Source: Neorhizobium galegae bv. officinalis
GTDB taxonomy: Bacteria > Pseudomonadota > Alphaproteobacteria > Rhizobiales > Rhizobiaceae
Reading direction: 5' to 3'
Length of the DNA stretch: 64,000 bases
NCBI GenBank assembly: GCA_000985875.1
Contig: CCRI01000021.1
Coordinates: forward strand, 39,689 to 103,688
Shown: positions 44,301 through 53,126 of the stretch, piece by piece
Layout: every line of letters begins with the position of its first letter
Numbering within the stretch: the first letter of the stretch is position 1
Translations under genes and position numbers: made by a program
The notes under the pieces: model-generated
What the model was told of the DNA's origin: nothing
Databases searched by the model: none
The model's input: the letters and a program-made list of their open reading frames with translations, nothing else

Positions 44301-44616
44301 GCCGAGCCTGTTCGAAAAGCAGCGCCGCGTCGTGCTCGGATCCGCGATGATGGCGATCAACGGCAAGATTCAGCGCGAAGGGGGCGTCGTGCATCTGGTG
44401 GCGCAACGGATGTTCGATTTAACCACCGATCTGGCAAGCCTTGGCGAGCGGGACACATTCCGGGTGCCGACAGGCCGTGGCGACGAGTTCGCGCATGGAT
44501 CACCCGGCAGCCCCGACAGCCGCGAGCGGCCGCCGATGGGCGTGAGGCCGCGGGAAATTTACATAGATGACCTTCATATCGATACGCTGAAGGTGAAGAG
44601 CCGGAATTTTCAGTGA
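41353..44616 (+). CDS. dnaE2: Error-prone DNA polymerase III alpha (DnaE2/ImuC)
   Basis: This 1087-residue polymerase has an N-terminal PHP domain (VTSHFSFLRGASGCDELF), the catalytic acids in PPDIDVDFEHARRE near residue 375, the palm/finger region with SQLEGFGSYGFPESHAASF, and a C-terminal OB domain (FMTIEDETGVANIVVWP). It copies past lesions and causes induced mutations. ATG 41353 is coupled to the imuB stop. Full length and intact motifs suggest an active enzyme. No terminator with a T run follows; a 7-bp hairpin (44701-44719) lies 85 bases downstream. Confidence 0.95.
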   Translation: MRYAELQVTSHFSFLRGASGCDELFATAQALGIEALGIVDRNSLAGIVRAWEGAKETGVRLVVGCRLDLTDGMSMLVYPTDRVAYSRLCRLLSLGKERGGKGNCILDLTDVALYAEGLLAVLIPDEADDACAVQLRKMKEIFGDRTYLALTLRRRPNDQLRLYELNSLAIRQKVRPVVTNDVLFHEPGRRQLQDVVTCIRHRTTIDRAGFLRERHADRFLKPPEEMHRLFGRYPEALARTREIVDRCRFDMNELTYQYPEEAIIPGLTAQQTLEKFTWEGVRDRYPEGVPDDVAKVLHHELDLIRTLDYAPYFLTVYSIVRFARSQSILCQGRGSAANSAVCYVLGITAIDPAANDLLFERFISAERNEPPDIDVDFEHARREEVIQWIYKTYGRQKAALCATVTRYRAKGALRDVGKVLGLPEDMITALSAGIWGWSKEGVGEKQVNELNMNMSDRRLRLTLELAQQLMGAPRHLGQHPGGFVLTNDRLDELVPIEQARMQDRQTIEWDKDDIEALKFMKVDVLALGMLTCMAKSFAFLEEHKGITLDLATIEPEDPATYAMIRKADTLGTFQIESRAQMSMLPRLKPQTYYDLVIQVAIVRPGPIQGDMVHPYLRRREGKEAVVYPKPELEAVLGKTLGVPLFQESAMKVAIVCAGFTAGEADALRRSMATFKFTGGVSKFKDKLVQGMVKNGYTEEFAEKTFSQLEGFGSYGFPESHAASFALIAYASSYVKCHYPDVFCAALINAQPMGFYAPAQIVTDARAHGVAIRPVCINRSRWNCTLEVIEGTDRHAVRLGMRLVRGLPEQDAAKIAVARGDDPFVSVDDMWRRAGVPSASLVKLAEADAFRPSLELERRDALWAIKALRDEPLPLFAAAADRERAVIAEQQEPDLTLRQMTEGANVVEDYGHTGVTLRAHPVSFLREDLARRNIVTCAEATTARDGRWLMTAGLVLVRQKPGSAKGVMFMTIEDETGVANIVVWPSLFEKQRRVVLGSAMMAINGKIQREGGVVHLVAQRMFDLTTDLASLGERDTFRVPTGRGDEFAHGSPGSPDSRERPPMGVRPREIYIDDLHIDTLKVKSRNFQ

Positions 44617-44831
44617 CTTCGGGAAATGCGGTCAAAAGCAAGGCCACTGGAAAGCTGAGTGCTGAGGCGGTCAATGCCCACACAGATGCCAACTTAATGA
44701 CGCGCACTTTTCGTGCGCGGCCTTCGTCCCACTCGTATGCCATGCCCAGTCCTCCAAGCAGCAACGAAGCATTGCGAGGGATTTGAGTCGAGCTGTCGTT
44801 TGGCACTTAACTGGGGTCTTCCTCACTTTGT

Positions 44832-46080
44832 GTGGTTAACAAGTCGTTAGCGGTCATCCCGGTATGGACGGGGATGCGAACAAAATCGAAATGGTCGCCC
44901 GGTCCGGGCATCGATGGTGATTGGGTTGTGTCTGCTGGCGGAGCATCCTCGGGTATTTGCCCAGATTGCCGGAAACAGAGCAGAAGTCGGCACGGCTGGT
45001 CGTACCGCAGTCTCCAGGACCTGCCGACCCAGGGCAATGAAGTGACGGTAAGGCTGCGATTAAGCCGCTGGCGTTGCAGTTATCGGCAGTGCGAACGGCA
45101 AACGTTCACCGACCTGATCCCGGAGATCGCCGGCCCTACGCCCGCACGACAACGAGGGTCGCCAAGATAGTTGGCCTTCTGGGTCACGGCACAGGCGGAC
45201 GCCCAGGAGAGCGCTTGATGAAACAGCTCGGGATGCCGGTCAGCGACGACACCATCCTTCGGCACTTGAAGCGCATGGCTTCACAGGTCGACAACGAGCC
45301 ACCCGCGCGGATCATCGGTATCGATGACTGGAGTTGGAGGAAATCGTGGCGCTACGGCACGATCATCGTCGATCTCGAGCGCAGAAAGGTCATGGACATT
45401 CTCGAGGACCGGAGCGTGACAAGCGTTGCACAATGGTTGAAGCGGCATCCCTCCATTGAGGTGGTCGGCCGAGATCGATGCGGGCTTTACGCGCAGGCTG
45501 CTCGTGAAGGTGCCCCGCAAGCGTCTCAGGTGGCGGACCGCTTTCATCTCATCCAGAATCTGCGTCTTGCTATCGAGGAACAGATGAGCCTCTCCGGACG
45601 AGCTACAGGCAGGACATTGCTGCCAGACGAGGACATTGAGATTGATCATGACGATCAGGCTTCGCATGAGCAGGCGCCTGGAACGCGCTGGCCCGATCAG
45701 CTTCGCCGGACACATAGGCAGTCCCGGAAGGAGGTGTTCGAGACGGTGCACGCCTTGAGCAAAGAAGGCCTGACCTGCTCGGAGATTGGGCGTCGCACGG
45801 GATATGACCGTCGCAGCATCGCGAAGTGGCTGACGTTCGAAACCCCACCCGACCGGCGCAGGGAAGCGCTGCAGCCAACATCCCCTCTGTATTTCGAAGC
45901 CGTTCTCATCCAGTGTTGGAGGGACGGCAATCGCCGTGGGCGGCATCTGTTTCATGACATCAAGCACCGCGGGTACACCGGCAACTTTTCTAATCTTGAA
46001 CGGCTCCTGGCAACCTGGCGCCGCGCGGGGAGGCCGGAAGCGGATAAGGATAAGGGTGACGCGGCGCCGGATCGGATTGG
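44832..46080 (+). pseudogene. ISL3 family transposase with frameshift and lost C-terminus
   Basis: The first frame encodes the ISL3 zinc finger (CPDCRKQSRSRHGWSYRSL, WRCSYRQCERQTFTDLIPEI). It shifts at a CCC run near 45134, where one extra C would restore it. The second frame continues with PYARTTTRVAKIVGLL, the DDE-domain start IIGIDDWSWRKSWRYGTI, and DRFHLIQNLRLAIEEQM. The sequence stops matching after LERLLATWRRAG near 46050, about 120 residues short of full length. Inverted repeats were not recognised. Confidence 0.85.
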
Positions 46081-46122
46081 GCTACCTGGTTTTGGCCCTG
46101 TTTCAATCAGTCGCCAGATGGA

Positions 46123-46181
46123 TTTCAGATGGTCATTCCTTGACTTTCAATTGGTCATTATCATAGTTTCAAATGGTAATT
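46123..46181 (+). repeat. Three 15-base direct repeats at 22-base spacing upstream of the ATPase gene
   Basis: TTTCAGATGGTCATT (46123), TTTCAATTGGTCATT (46145) and TTTCAAATGGTAATT (46167) are spaced exactly 22 bases apart, two turns of the helix. The last ends 14 bases before the ATPase start codon. The region is AT-rich in a GC-rich setting. This arrangement suits a cooperative autoregulatory operator. Confidence 0.75.
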
Positions 46182-46195
46182 AAAGGAATGAAGCT

Positions 46196-47419
46196 ATGCC
46201 GCTGTATCCAAGACTCGTCGAGCAACGCGTCGCCGACGCCATGTCAGACACCCGAGTCGTGCTGATTGCGGGGCCCCGACAATCCGGAAAAACAACGTTG
46301 GCGAAGAAGATGGCCAACGAAGGAATGGAGTATTACACGCTAGACAATGCGACAACGCTCAACGCCGCGCGACGGGATCCAGTTGGCTTTGTAAGAGGAA
46401 TGGATCGCGCCATTCTCGATGAAATTCAGCGCGCTCCCGAGCTGTTGTTGGCGATAAAGGAAAGCGTGGATACTGACGAGCGTCCAGGGCGTTTCCTTCT
46501 GACCGGTTCAGCCAATCTCATGACGCTGCCACGCGTCGCAGACTCGCTCGCAGGGCGTATGGAGGTCGTCCGATTGCTGCCGCTCGCTCAAAGCGAGATC
46601 AGAACAGCCGGTGGAAGCTTTTTGGTCGACGCCTTCCGAAACGAAGCTAAAGCCGGACAACCAATCGTCGGTGACGACCTGGTGGCTGCAGTTCTGGCAG
46701 GTGGATATCCGGAGGCATTGGGTCGCAAAACCTTGAACCGCAGACAGGACTGGTATGGGGATTATATCCAAGCGATCGTTCAACGCGACGTTCGCGACGT
46801 CGCGCAAATCGAGCAGATCGCGCAAATGCCGCGCCTGCTACGCATTCTGGCTGAACATTCGGGACAACTCGTGAACTATTCGGGAATTGGGGCCGCCATC
46901 GGGATGAACCACGTCACCACGCAAAAATACGTTGCCATATTCGAAAGTCTATTCCTCGCCCGAACGATCCAACCCTGGTTTTCCAACAAACTGAAGCGCC
47001 TGACTAAGACCCCCAAAATACATTTCCTCGATTCTGGTCTTCTCGCCTCCCTTCGCGACCTCTCTCTGGAGAGACTCCGGGATGACAGAGGGCAGTTCGG
47101 AGCCTTGCTGGAGACTTTCGTCTTTGGCGAGGTCCTTAAACTCGCCAACAGCGGACATACCGGCTTTGAGTTTTCACACTTTCGCGACAAGCAGCAGAAC
47201 GAAGTCGATATCGTCATCGAAGACAGAAGAGGCATGGTTGTCGGTATCGAGATAAAAGCGGCAGCATCCGTTTCGACTTCCGACTTTTCCGGATTGCGAA
47301 TGTTGGCCCAAGCATGTGGAGAGCGGTTTGTTTCAGGCATGGTCTTATACGACCATGAAAAGGTGGTCCCGTTTGGGGAGCGCCTGTCCGCGGTGCCAAT
47401 TTCGGCATTGTGGCGTTAG
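46196..47419 (+). CDS. AAA-family ATPase with DUF4143 C-terminal domain
   Basis: This 407-residue protein has Walker A (AGPRQSGKTTLAKKM), Walker B (RAILDEIQRAP) and sensor-type LLTGSANLMTL. A winged-helix-like middle segment (LVNYSGIGAAIGMNHVTTQK) follows. The C-terminal DUF4143 domain has PD-(D/E)XK-type residues in NEVDIVIEDR and VGIEIKAAA. The family is widespread on mobile regions; its function is unsettled. AAAGGAATG lies before ATG 46196. Three spaced repeats directly precede it and could be bound by the protein itself. Confidence 0.88.
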   Translation: MPLYPRLVEQRVADAMSDTRVVLIAGPRQSGKTTLAKKMANEGMEYYTLDNATTLNAARRDPVGFVRGMDRAILDEIQRAPELLLAIKESVDTDERPGRFLLTGSANLMTLPRVADSLAGRMEVVRLLPLAQSEIRTAGGSFLVDAFRNEAKAGQPIVGDDLVAAVLAGGYPEALGRKTLNRRQDWYGDYIQAIVQRDVRDVAQIEQIAQMPRLLRILAEHSGQLVNYSGIGAAIGMNHVTTQKYVAIFESLFLARTIQPWFSNKLKRLTKTPKIHFLDSGLLASLRDLSLERLRDDRGQFGALLETFVFGEVLKLANSGHTGFEFSHFRDKQQNEVDIVIEDRRGMVVGIEIKAAASVSTSDFSGLRMLAQACGERFVSGMVLYDHEKVVPFGERLSAVPISALWR

Positions 47420-47940
47420 CGTAGTATTTAGCTTCTCCAGGCTCAGGCATTCATGAAACTTCGCGCTTCTCGTCAACTGCAGGCAAGATGTCGAATGACG
47501 GGGTCGTTGGTTCGGCTCCCATCAAGACCCTCATTTGCCCTGGCAGTACGTTCAAATTTCGCGATGATCACTATGGGCGATGCCCGCAGGCGGACCAGCA
47601 CCGCCCATCTATGCCCACGGATAGATACCAGTAGATGCTGGCAGAAAGTTTTTTCAGTGCATTAGATCGTACCGTAGCGTATTTTTGGATACCCTCGGAT
47701 GGGCCTGAACATTCCCGTCTATTTTAGCTCCGATACGCTCCGAGTCTCGCGATTGACGTTGTCAGATCAAGTACTTCCACATATGGTACATTCCGAGGAC
47801 CTTAGAGCAGTGGATATGGCTGCCATAGGTGTCGTTCCCCGACTTGACGCTCGCGGCTTCCCTGAGGATGTTTGTCGACTTTATCTGCGACATTGCCCGC
47901 AGCGTGCCGGTTCCGGCTTGGCCGCGTTGCACCGCCACAC
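47420..47940. other. Intergenic stretch without a supported gene
   Basis: These 521 bases separate the ATPase from the PEP-hydrolase-like gene, which ends here on the other strand. Short frames exist on both strands but show no recognisable protein pattern. No clear terminator hairpin was found. Confidence 0.45.
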
Positions 47941-48765
47941 CTATATCTTCGCGAAGTCCAGGACCTGCGCCCTGATCGCGACTTCTGTCGGTAGACGTTC
48001 CATCGAGCTGGCACCATAAAAGCCGTTACAGCCCTTGCAGCGGGCAAGCACATAGGCCGCATCCGCCGGCATGGCGATCGGACCGCCATGGCAGAGCACG
48101 ATGACATCGTCGCGCACCGACCTTGCGGCATCCGCCCATTCGTTGATCTTCTCCACGCACCCGTCGAGCGTCAGTGCCGATTCCGCGCCGATCGCACCTC
48201 CCGTGGTCAGGCCGAGATGGCAGACCACAATATCGGCACCGGCCTTGGTCATGGCGGCGGCGTCATCGCTGCTGAAGACATAGGGCGTCGTCAGCATATC
48301 CTTGGCGTGCGCACGGGCGATGACGTCGATTTCCAGATCGAAGCCCATGCCGGTATCTTCGAGATTGGCGCGAAACGTGCCGTCGATCAGCCCGACGGTC
48401 GGGAAGTTCTGGATGCCGGCAAAACCCATCGCCTTCAACTCGTCGAGGAAGTGATCGGGCAGCATGAAGGGATCTGTGCCGTTGACGCCCGCCAACACCG
48501 GCGTATGGCGCACGACCGGCAGAACCTCGCGGCCCATCTCCTTGACGATCTCATTGGCATTGCCGTAGGCGAGCAGGCCGGCGAGCGAGCCGCGCCCGGC
48601 CATGCGGTAACGCCCGGAATTGTAGATTACGATCAGGTCGATGCCGCCGGCCTCCTCGCTCTTGGCGGAAAGGCCAGTGCCGGCGCCGCCGCCGATGATC
48701 GGCCGGCCCTCGGCGACCTTGCGGCGGAGCTTGCTCAGAATGTCGTTTCTGTCGTTACGGGTCAA
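47941..48765 (-). CDS. Phosphoenolpyruvate hydrolase-like TIM-barrel protein
   Basis: This 274-residue protein matches the PEP-hydrolase-like/IGPS-like family: IGGGAGTGLSAKSEEAGGID near the start, YNSGRYRMAGRGSLAGL, IQNFPTVGLIDG and CHLGLTTGGAIG. The homologous domain forms the C-terminal half of the plant Tm-1 protein. The reaction is unknown. ATG 48765 overlaps the upstream Tm-1-like gene stop by four bases, so the two proteins are made together and probably interact. Confidence 0.85.
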   Translation of the reverse strand: MTRNDRNDILSKLRRKVAEGRPIIGGGAGTGLSAKSEEAGGIDLIVIYNSGRYRMAGRGSLAGLLAYGNANEIVKEMGREVLPVVRHTPVLAGVNGTDPFMLPDHFLDELKAMGFAGIQNFPTVGLIDGTFRANLEDTGMGFDLEIDVIARAHAKDMLTTPYVFSSDDAAAMTKAGADIVVCHLGLTTGGAIGAESALTLDGCVEKINEWADAARSVRDDVIVLCHGGPIAMPADAAYVLARCKGCNGFYGASSMERLPTEVAIRAQVLDFAKI

Positions 48766-49973
48766 AATTCCCTCCTTGAGGCATGGATGTCACGGAAGTT
48801 GGCGACGAGTGCCGCGGCGAATTCCGGGATGTTGATATGGGCGTCTATCTCGACGAGACGCCTGTTCGGCGCCTCGCGCCAGCCGTTACGGATGGCGGCA
48901 AACAGCGCCGCGTCGGCTTCGGGGTCATGGAAGGGCTGACCGGCTGCGTCGATGGCCGAAACGCCCTGGAGCGGCAGCAGAAAGCGGACCGGGCCCTGCA
49001 TCCGGTTGAGCCGCTCGACGATGAAGGCGCCGATCCTGCGGTTTTCCTCCGGGGTGGTGCGCATCAGGGTCACCTGCGCATTGTGGACGTGAAGCCTGCG
49101 GTCGCGGAAGGGCGCCGGCACGGTGTCCCGCGCGCCGAAATTCACCATATCGACGGCGCCGACCGAGCCGACATAGGGCAGGCCGGTGCGGATGATGGCG
49201 CCGAAGCGATCCTCGGTCGCCGGAAAGACGCCGCCGATGAGAAGGTCGGGCACTTCCGTCGTCGTCACGTCGATCACGCCCTGTAGCAGGCCGGAATCGG
49301 CTAGCTTCTCCATCGACTGGCCACCGACGCCGGTCGCATGGAAGACGTAGATTTCATGCGTCTTGCCGAGCATTTCGCGGACTTGGTTGACGCAGGAGGT
49401 GGTGACGCCGAACATGGTCATGCCGATGCCCGGCCGGTCATCGCTGGAGACGGGGATGGGGTTGCGGGCCATGCCGGCCGCCGCATTTGCCGCATTACCG
49501 ATTACCTTGCGCGAGATGGCATTCAAGCCGGCGATGTCGACGACCGAATACATCATGGTGAGATCGTTCGGGCCGACATAGGGCGCCACATTGCCCGAGG
49601 CGACCGTCGAGACCATCAGTTTCGGCAGGCCGATCGGAAGCGTTCGCATTGCCTCAGTCACCAGCGCGGTATTGCCGGTGCCGCCAAGGCCGAGCACGGC
49701 ACCGATGTCGTTGCGCGATTTCAGGAACGCCGTCAGCGCTTTGGCCATGGCCGAAACCGCGGTTCCCCGATCGGTCTGCCCGAGCACGGCTGCCGCGCCC
49801 TCATGATGAAATTCGGCGACTTCGCGCGCCTGGATATCGCCGGCAGCGCCTTCCCCAAGCGTGCCTACATCGACCAGAACGGCATCGGCTCCGGCCGAAA
49901 GAACCACCTCCCTGGCGTAGCTCAGTTCAGCACGCTTGGTGTCGCAGGTGCCGACGATATAGACCTTTCCCAT
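48762..49973 (-). CDS. Tm-1-like ATP-binding domain protein (UPF0261)
   Basis: This 403-residue protein begins VYIVGTCDTKRAELSYAREV and contains LGLGGTGNTALVTEAMR and FGVTTSCVNQVREML, as in UPF0261 proteins related to the N-terminal half of tomato Tm-1. The family binds ATP; its enzymatic role is not established. ATG 49973 with GGGGAGGAAAACC before it is chosen over an upstream in-frame codon. It is divergent from a GntR gene and a sugar-type ABC operon, so it likely belongs to the same catabolic unit. Confidence 0.85.
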   Translation of the reverse strand: MGKVYIVGTCDTKRAELSYAREVVLSAGADAVLVDVGTLGEGAAGDIQAREVAEFHHEGAAAVLGQTDRGTAVSAMAKALTAFLKSRNDIGAVLGLGGTGNTALVTEAMRTLPIGLPKLMVSTVASGNVAPYVGPNDLTMMYSVVDIAGLNAISRKVIGNAANAAAGMARNPIPVSSDDRPGIGMTMFGVTTSCVNQVREMLGKTHEIYVFHATGVGGQSMEKLADSGLLQGVIDVTTTEVPDLLIGGVFPATEDRFGAIIRTGLPYVGSVGAVDMVNFGARDTVPAPFRDRRLHVHNAQVTLMRTTPEENRRIGAFIVERLNRMQGPVRFLLPLQGVSAIDAAGQPFHDPEADAALFAAIRNGWREAPNRRLVEIDAHINIPEFAAALVANFRDIHASRREF

Positions 49974-50059
49974 TGGTTTTCCTCCCCTTTTTTGATCGGT
50001 CTCCAAGTTTCTTCCGATAAAATTCCGAGTTTTGTATTTTCCATATTGTATATTTGTTC

Positions 50060-50072
50060 GTATATTGCATAC
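50060..50072. promoter_or_regulatory. Candidate GntR operator in the divergent promoter
   Basis: GTATATTGCATAC is an imperfect palindrome (GTAT...ATAC) preceded by a related word, TTGTATAT at 50046. It lies in the AT-rich 132-base region between the Tm-1-like and GntR genes, 34 bases before the GntR start. This matches the usual position of FCD-type GntR sites, but no second copy was found to confirm it. Confidence 0.4.
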
Positions 50073-50105
50073 TTAAATGACGAATGCCAGACGGAAATGG
50101 AGACC

Positions 50106-50771
50106 ATGAACGCACCGCGCCATCTCACCCTTCGCGAGCGGATCTACGAGGAAATCGTTCGCCTGATCGTCTCCGGCGAGCTCCCGAGCGGGGTCTCGAT
50201 CGACGAAAAGGAACTGACGGAACGCCTGCAGGTCAGCCGCACGCCGTTCCGCGAAGCGATCGGCACGCTCGCCAAGGAAGGGCTGATCGAGATCAAGCCT
50301 TATCGCGGCTTCTTCGTGCGCAGCTTCACGCCGAAGGAGATCGATGACCTCTACGATCTGCGCAAGACGCTCGAATGCTTCGCCGTCGAGCTTGCCGTGC
50401 CGCAGATGAGCGACCGGCATATCGCCGGCTTCGAGCGTATTCTGGATGAGGCGGTGGCCGCATTGCGTCGAGGCGACATGGAGACCTACGGCATTCGCGA
50501 CAAGGAGTTTCACGAGACCATCGCCGAGCTTTCGGGAAGCGCACCGCTGATCGAAACGCTGGCACGGCTCGCGCTGCAGATCCAGATCTGCCGCTCGATC
50601 GCCAATGAGAGCCGCGATCTGGCCGAAAGGGCAGCCGAAGAGCGCGATCAGATCCTGCAGGCGTTCCGGGCTCGCGACATCCCCCGCGCAAAGGCGTTGA
50701 TGCATGCGCATATCAGCGATGTCCAGCAGGCCGTCATGGCGCGGTTTAAGAAGGGGAATCCGGCGCGTTAA
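50106..50771 (+). CDS. GntR family regulator, FCD subfamily
   Basis: This 221-residue protein has a winged helix (LTLRERIYEEIVRLIVSGEL, ELTERLQVSRTPFREAIG) and an FCD domain with metal-ligand-type residues in DKEFHETIAELSG. ATG 50106 is chosen with CGGAA nine bases upstream; ATG 50097 three codons earlier is possible. It separates the Tm-1-like pair from the ABC importer genes and is the probable switch for both. Confidence 0.88.
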   Translation: MNAPRHLTLRERIYEEIVRLIVSGELPSGVSIDEKELTERLQVSRTPFREAIGTLAKEGLIEIKPYRGFFVRSFTPKEIDDLYDLRKTLECFAVELAVPQMSDRHIAGFERILDEAVAALRRGDMETYGIRDKEFHETIAELSGSAPLIETLARLALQIQICRSIANESRDLAERAAEERDQILQAFRARDIPRAKALMHAHISDVQQAVMARFKKGNPAR

Positions 50772-50865
50772 CCGTATGGCACGCCAGGCGCAAAGAAGGA
50801 GAGGGAGGTCTCCTTTTCAACAATCGAAAAACGTGGCCGTGGAGCGGCCCCAAGAGGAGGGAGCA

Positions 50866-52119
50866 ATGCTGAAATTTCTTGCCCGCAGCACGGCGCTAGT
50901 GGCGATGATCGCCGCAAGTTCGCTGGCGCATGCCGAAACCCTGAAGATGTGGGGTCCCGAACAGATCACCGAACCGCTGGTGGCGCAGCTGTGGAACGGC
51001 ATCAAGGCCGATTTCGAAAAGGCCAATCCCGGCGTGACCGTCGAATTCATGCCGCCGACCGGGACGATCAGCAACGGCGCGGTGCAGGCGGTGATCCAGT
51101 CGGATGCCGGCCCTGATGTGATCCTCACCAATTCCGGCATCGGCCGCATCAGCGTCGTCAGGAATGCCAAGCAGGTCATGCCGCTCACCGAGCAATATGA
51201 AAAGCGGGGCTGGAAGGATGAGATCTATCCCTGGCTCTACACCGAGCTGAAGGGCCAGTTCGGTGGCGAGATCTACGAGGTCCCCGATGGCCTTGATGCG
51301 CTTGGCATCTGGTATCACAAGGATATTTTCGAAAAAGCTGGCTGGAAGATCCCGGCGACCTGGACCGAATTCGAAGCGCTGACGAAATCGATCCAGGAAA
51401 CCGGGCTGCAGCCGATCGCCATCGGTCCGCGCACCACGGGCAGCGCCGGCCACCTCTTCGGCAACCTGCTGCAATCGGCGAGCGGCAAAGAAGTGATCGG
51501 CAAGGCGCTGCGCCGCGAGATCGCCTGGGACGATCCCTCCGTCGCCGCCGGCGCCATCCGGCTGCAGAATCTCGTCGAGGCGGGCACCATCAAGAAGGAA
51601 ATGGCAGGTCTCGATCTCGACGGCGCTTCGCGCCTCTGGTTCAACAAGCGGGCGGCGATGTTCGTTGCCGGCCCGTGGTTTACCGCTAACGCCCGCAAGG
51701 CCGGCTATGACCTCGCTAACGCCGGTTACGCGCCCATGCCCTCCGACATCAAGGGTGCAGCGATACCGACCGGCGGTGTCGGCTGGAGCTGGCTGGTGCC
51801 GGTCAACTCACGGCAGCCCGAACTCGCGATGAAGTGGATCGACTTCATGCTGTCGGATGCGGTGATGAAGAAGCGCGCGCAGGATCCGGCAAGCACGATG
51901 ATCTATCCGCGCGAAATCCCGGGCGTCGAGCCGCCGACCCCTGTGCTGAAGGACATCTTCGCGGCTGCCGCCGGCGGCGTCGGCTACAATCCAAGCGTCT
52001 ATCTGCCCGGCATCGTGCTCGATACCTATTTCCAGGTCATCCAGGGCCTGATCTCCGGCCAGGTCGGCGGCGAGGACGGCATGAAGCAGATCCAGGCGAA
52101 GATGGCAGAGGCGAAATAG
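50866..52119 (+). CDS. ABC transporter substrate-binding protein, carbohydrate type (family 1)
   Basis: This 417-residue periplasmic protein has a signal peptide (MLKFLARSTALVAMIAASSL, cleavage near AHA-ET). The family-1 fold includes GIWYHKDIFEKAGWKIPATW and IPTGGVGWSWLVPVN. It binds a sugar or sugar derivative for the two permeases downstream. AGGAGGGAGC directly before ATG 50866 is a very strong ribosome site, as expected for the most abundant component. It ends one base into the next gene's GTG. Confidence 0.92.
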   Translation: MLKFLARSTALVAMIAASSLAHAETLKMWGPEQITEPLVAQLWNGIKADFEKANPGVTVEFMPPTGTISNGAVQAVIQSDAGPDVILTNSGIGRISVVRNAKQVMPLTEQYEKRGWKDEIYPWLYTELKGQFGGEIYEVPDGLDALGIWYHKDIFEKAGWKIPATWTEFEALTKSIQETGLQPIAIGPRTTGSAGHLFGNLLQSASGKEVIGKALRREIAWDDPSVAAGAIRLQNLVEAGTIKKEMAGLDLDGASRLWFNKRAAMFVAGPWFTANARKAGYDLANAGYAPMPSDIKGAAIPTGGVGWSWLVPVNSRQPELAMKWIDFMLSDAVMKKRAQDPASTMIYPREIPGVEPPTPVLKDIFAAAAGGVGYNPSVYLPGIVLDTYFQVIQGLISGQVGGEDGMKQIQAKMAEAK

Positions 52120-53126
52120 TGGTCATTCACCAAACCCCCGGAAGCAAGGTCGTGGCTCCTCTCAGGGATGCGCCTGCCGTGGCGGGACATACGGGTGGCA
52201 TCTCCGCCCGTATGTCCGAACGCCGGACGACTGGGGCTGCCTCAACTGCTGGCTCATCCGCTGGCGATGCCCGCACCGCATTGTGGCTGATGGCGCCGGC
52301 GCTCGCCCTTTATGCCACCTTCACCCTGCTGCCGATCGCCGCCACGTTCTGGCTGAGCTTCAACAGCTCGGCCGGCTTCAATACCTCCGCGAGTTTCGTT
52401 GGCTTCGACAACTATGCCAAGGCGGCACAGGATCCGATCGTCTGGAAGAGCCTCGTCCATACCTTCCTCTGGCTGGCCTACCATGTGGTGATGGCAGGCG
52501 GGCTCGGCCTTCTGCTCGCGCTTGCCGTCAGCAGGCTGCGGATCACCCAGGTCTTCTTCCGCACCGCCTTCTTCCTGCCGCATCTGGTGTCGCTGGCGGT
52601 GGTCGGCGTTATCTGGGCCAATATCTACGATCCGTTCTTCGGCCTCCTGAATACAGCCCTGACGCGGATCGGGCTCGGCGCCTTCACGCAAGGCTGGCTT
52701 TCCGACCCCGCTTTAGTGCTCTTTTCCGTCAATGTCGCAAGCTCGTGGCAGGGTTTCGGCCTTTACATGCTGCTTTTCATCGCCGGCCTGCAGAACATCG
52801 ACCGCTCGCTCTACGACGCAGCCGAAGTGGATGGCGCCAATGCTTTCCAGAAACTGATCTATGTAACTCTGCCGGGGCTTCGCGAGGTGACGACCTTCGT
52901 CGTCTCGTTGGCGATGATCAACGGCCTGAAGGGTTTCGCCACGGTCTTCGTCATGACCAATGGCGGGCCGTTCTATCAAAGCGAGCTCATCACCACCTAT
53001 ATCTACCGGCTTGCCTTCCAGTCCCAGAATCACGGGCTTGCGGCGGTGCTCTGCATCCTGCTCAGCCTGCTTGCGATTACCATCACCATCCTCTTCAACC
53101 GCTGGCGCGCGAGGCTTTCGCAATGA
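52119..53126 (+). CDS. ABC sugar transporter permease, MalF/UgpA type
   Basis: This 335-residue membrane protein has six or so helices starting with LWLMAPALALYATFTLLPIA and the EAA loop AAEVDGANAFQKLIYVTLPG. The start is taken as GTG 52119, overlapping the upstream stop. ATG 52212 is an alternative that would remove a charged 31-residue tail, which is long for this family. It overlaps the next permease by four bases (ATGA). Confidence 0.9.
   Translation: MVIHQTPGSKVVAPLRDAPAVAGHTGGISARMSERRTTGAASTAGSSAGDARTALWLMAPALALYATFTLLPIAATFWLSFNSSAGFNTSASFVGFDNYAKAAQDPIVWKSLVHTFLWLAYHVVMAGGLGLLLALAVSRLRITQVFFRTAFFLPHLVSLAVVGVIWANIYDPFFGLLNTALTRIGLGAFTQGWLSDPALVLFSVNVASSWQGFGLYMLLFIAGLQNIDRSLYDAAEVDGANAFQKLIYVTLPGLREVTTFVVSLAMINGLKGFATVFVMTNGGPFYQSELITTYIYRLAFQSQNHGLAAVLCILLSLLAITITILFNRWRARLSQ

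Noticed and set aside
44701..44719. Hairpin CGCGCAC/GTGCGCG downstream of dnaE2, considered as its terminator.
   Set aside because: The stem is only 7 bp, lies 85 bases after the stop codon, and no T run follows.
44625..44743. Minus-strand start MAYEWDEGRARK with GGAGGA upstream, like the N-terminus of a BrnT toxin.
   Set aside because: The likeness ends after about ten residues, the frame runs into the end of dnaE2, and no BrnA antitoxin is present.
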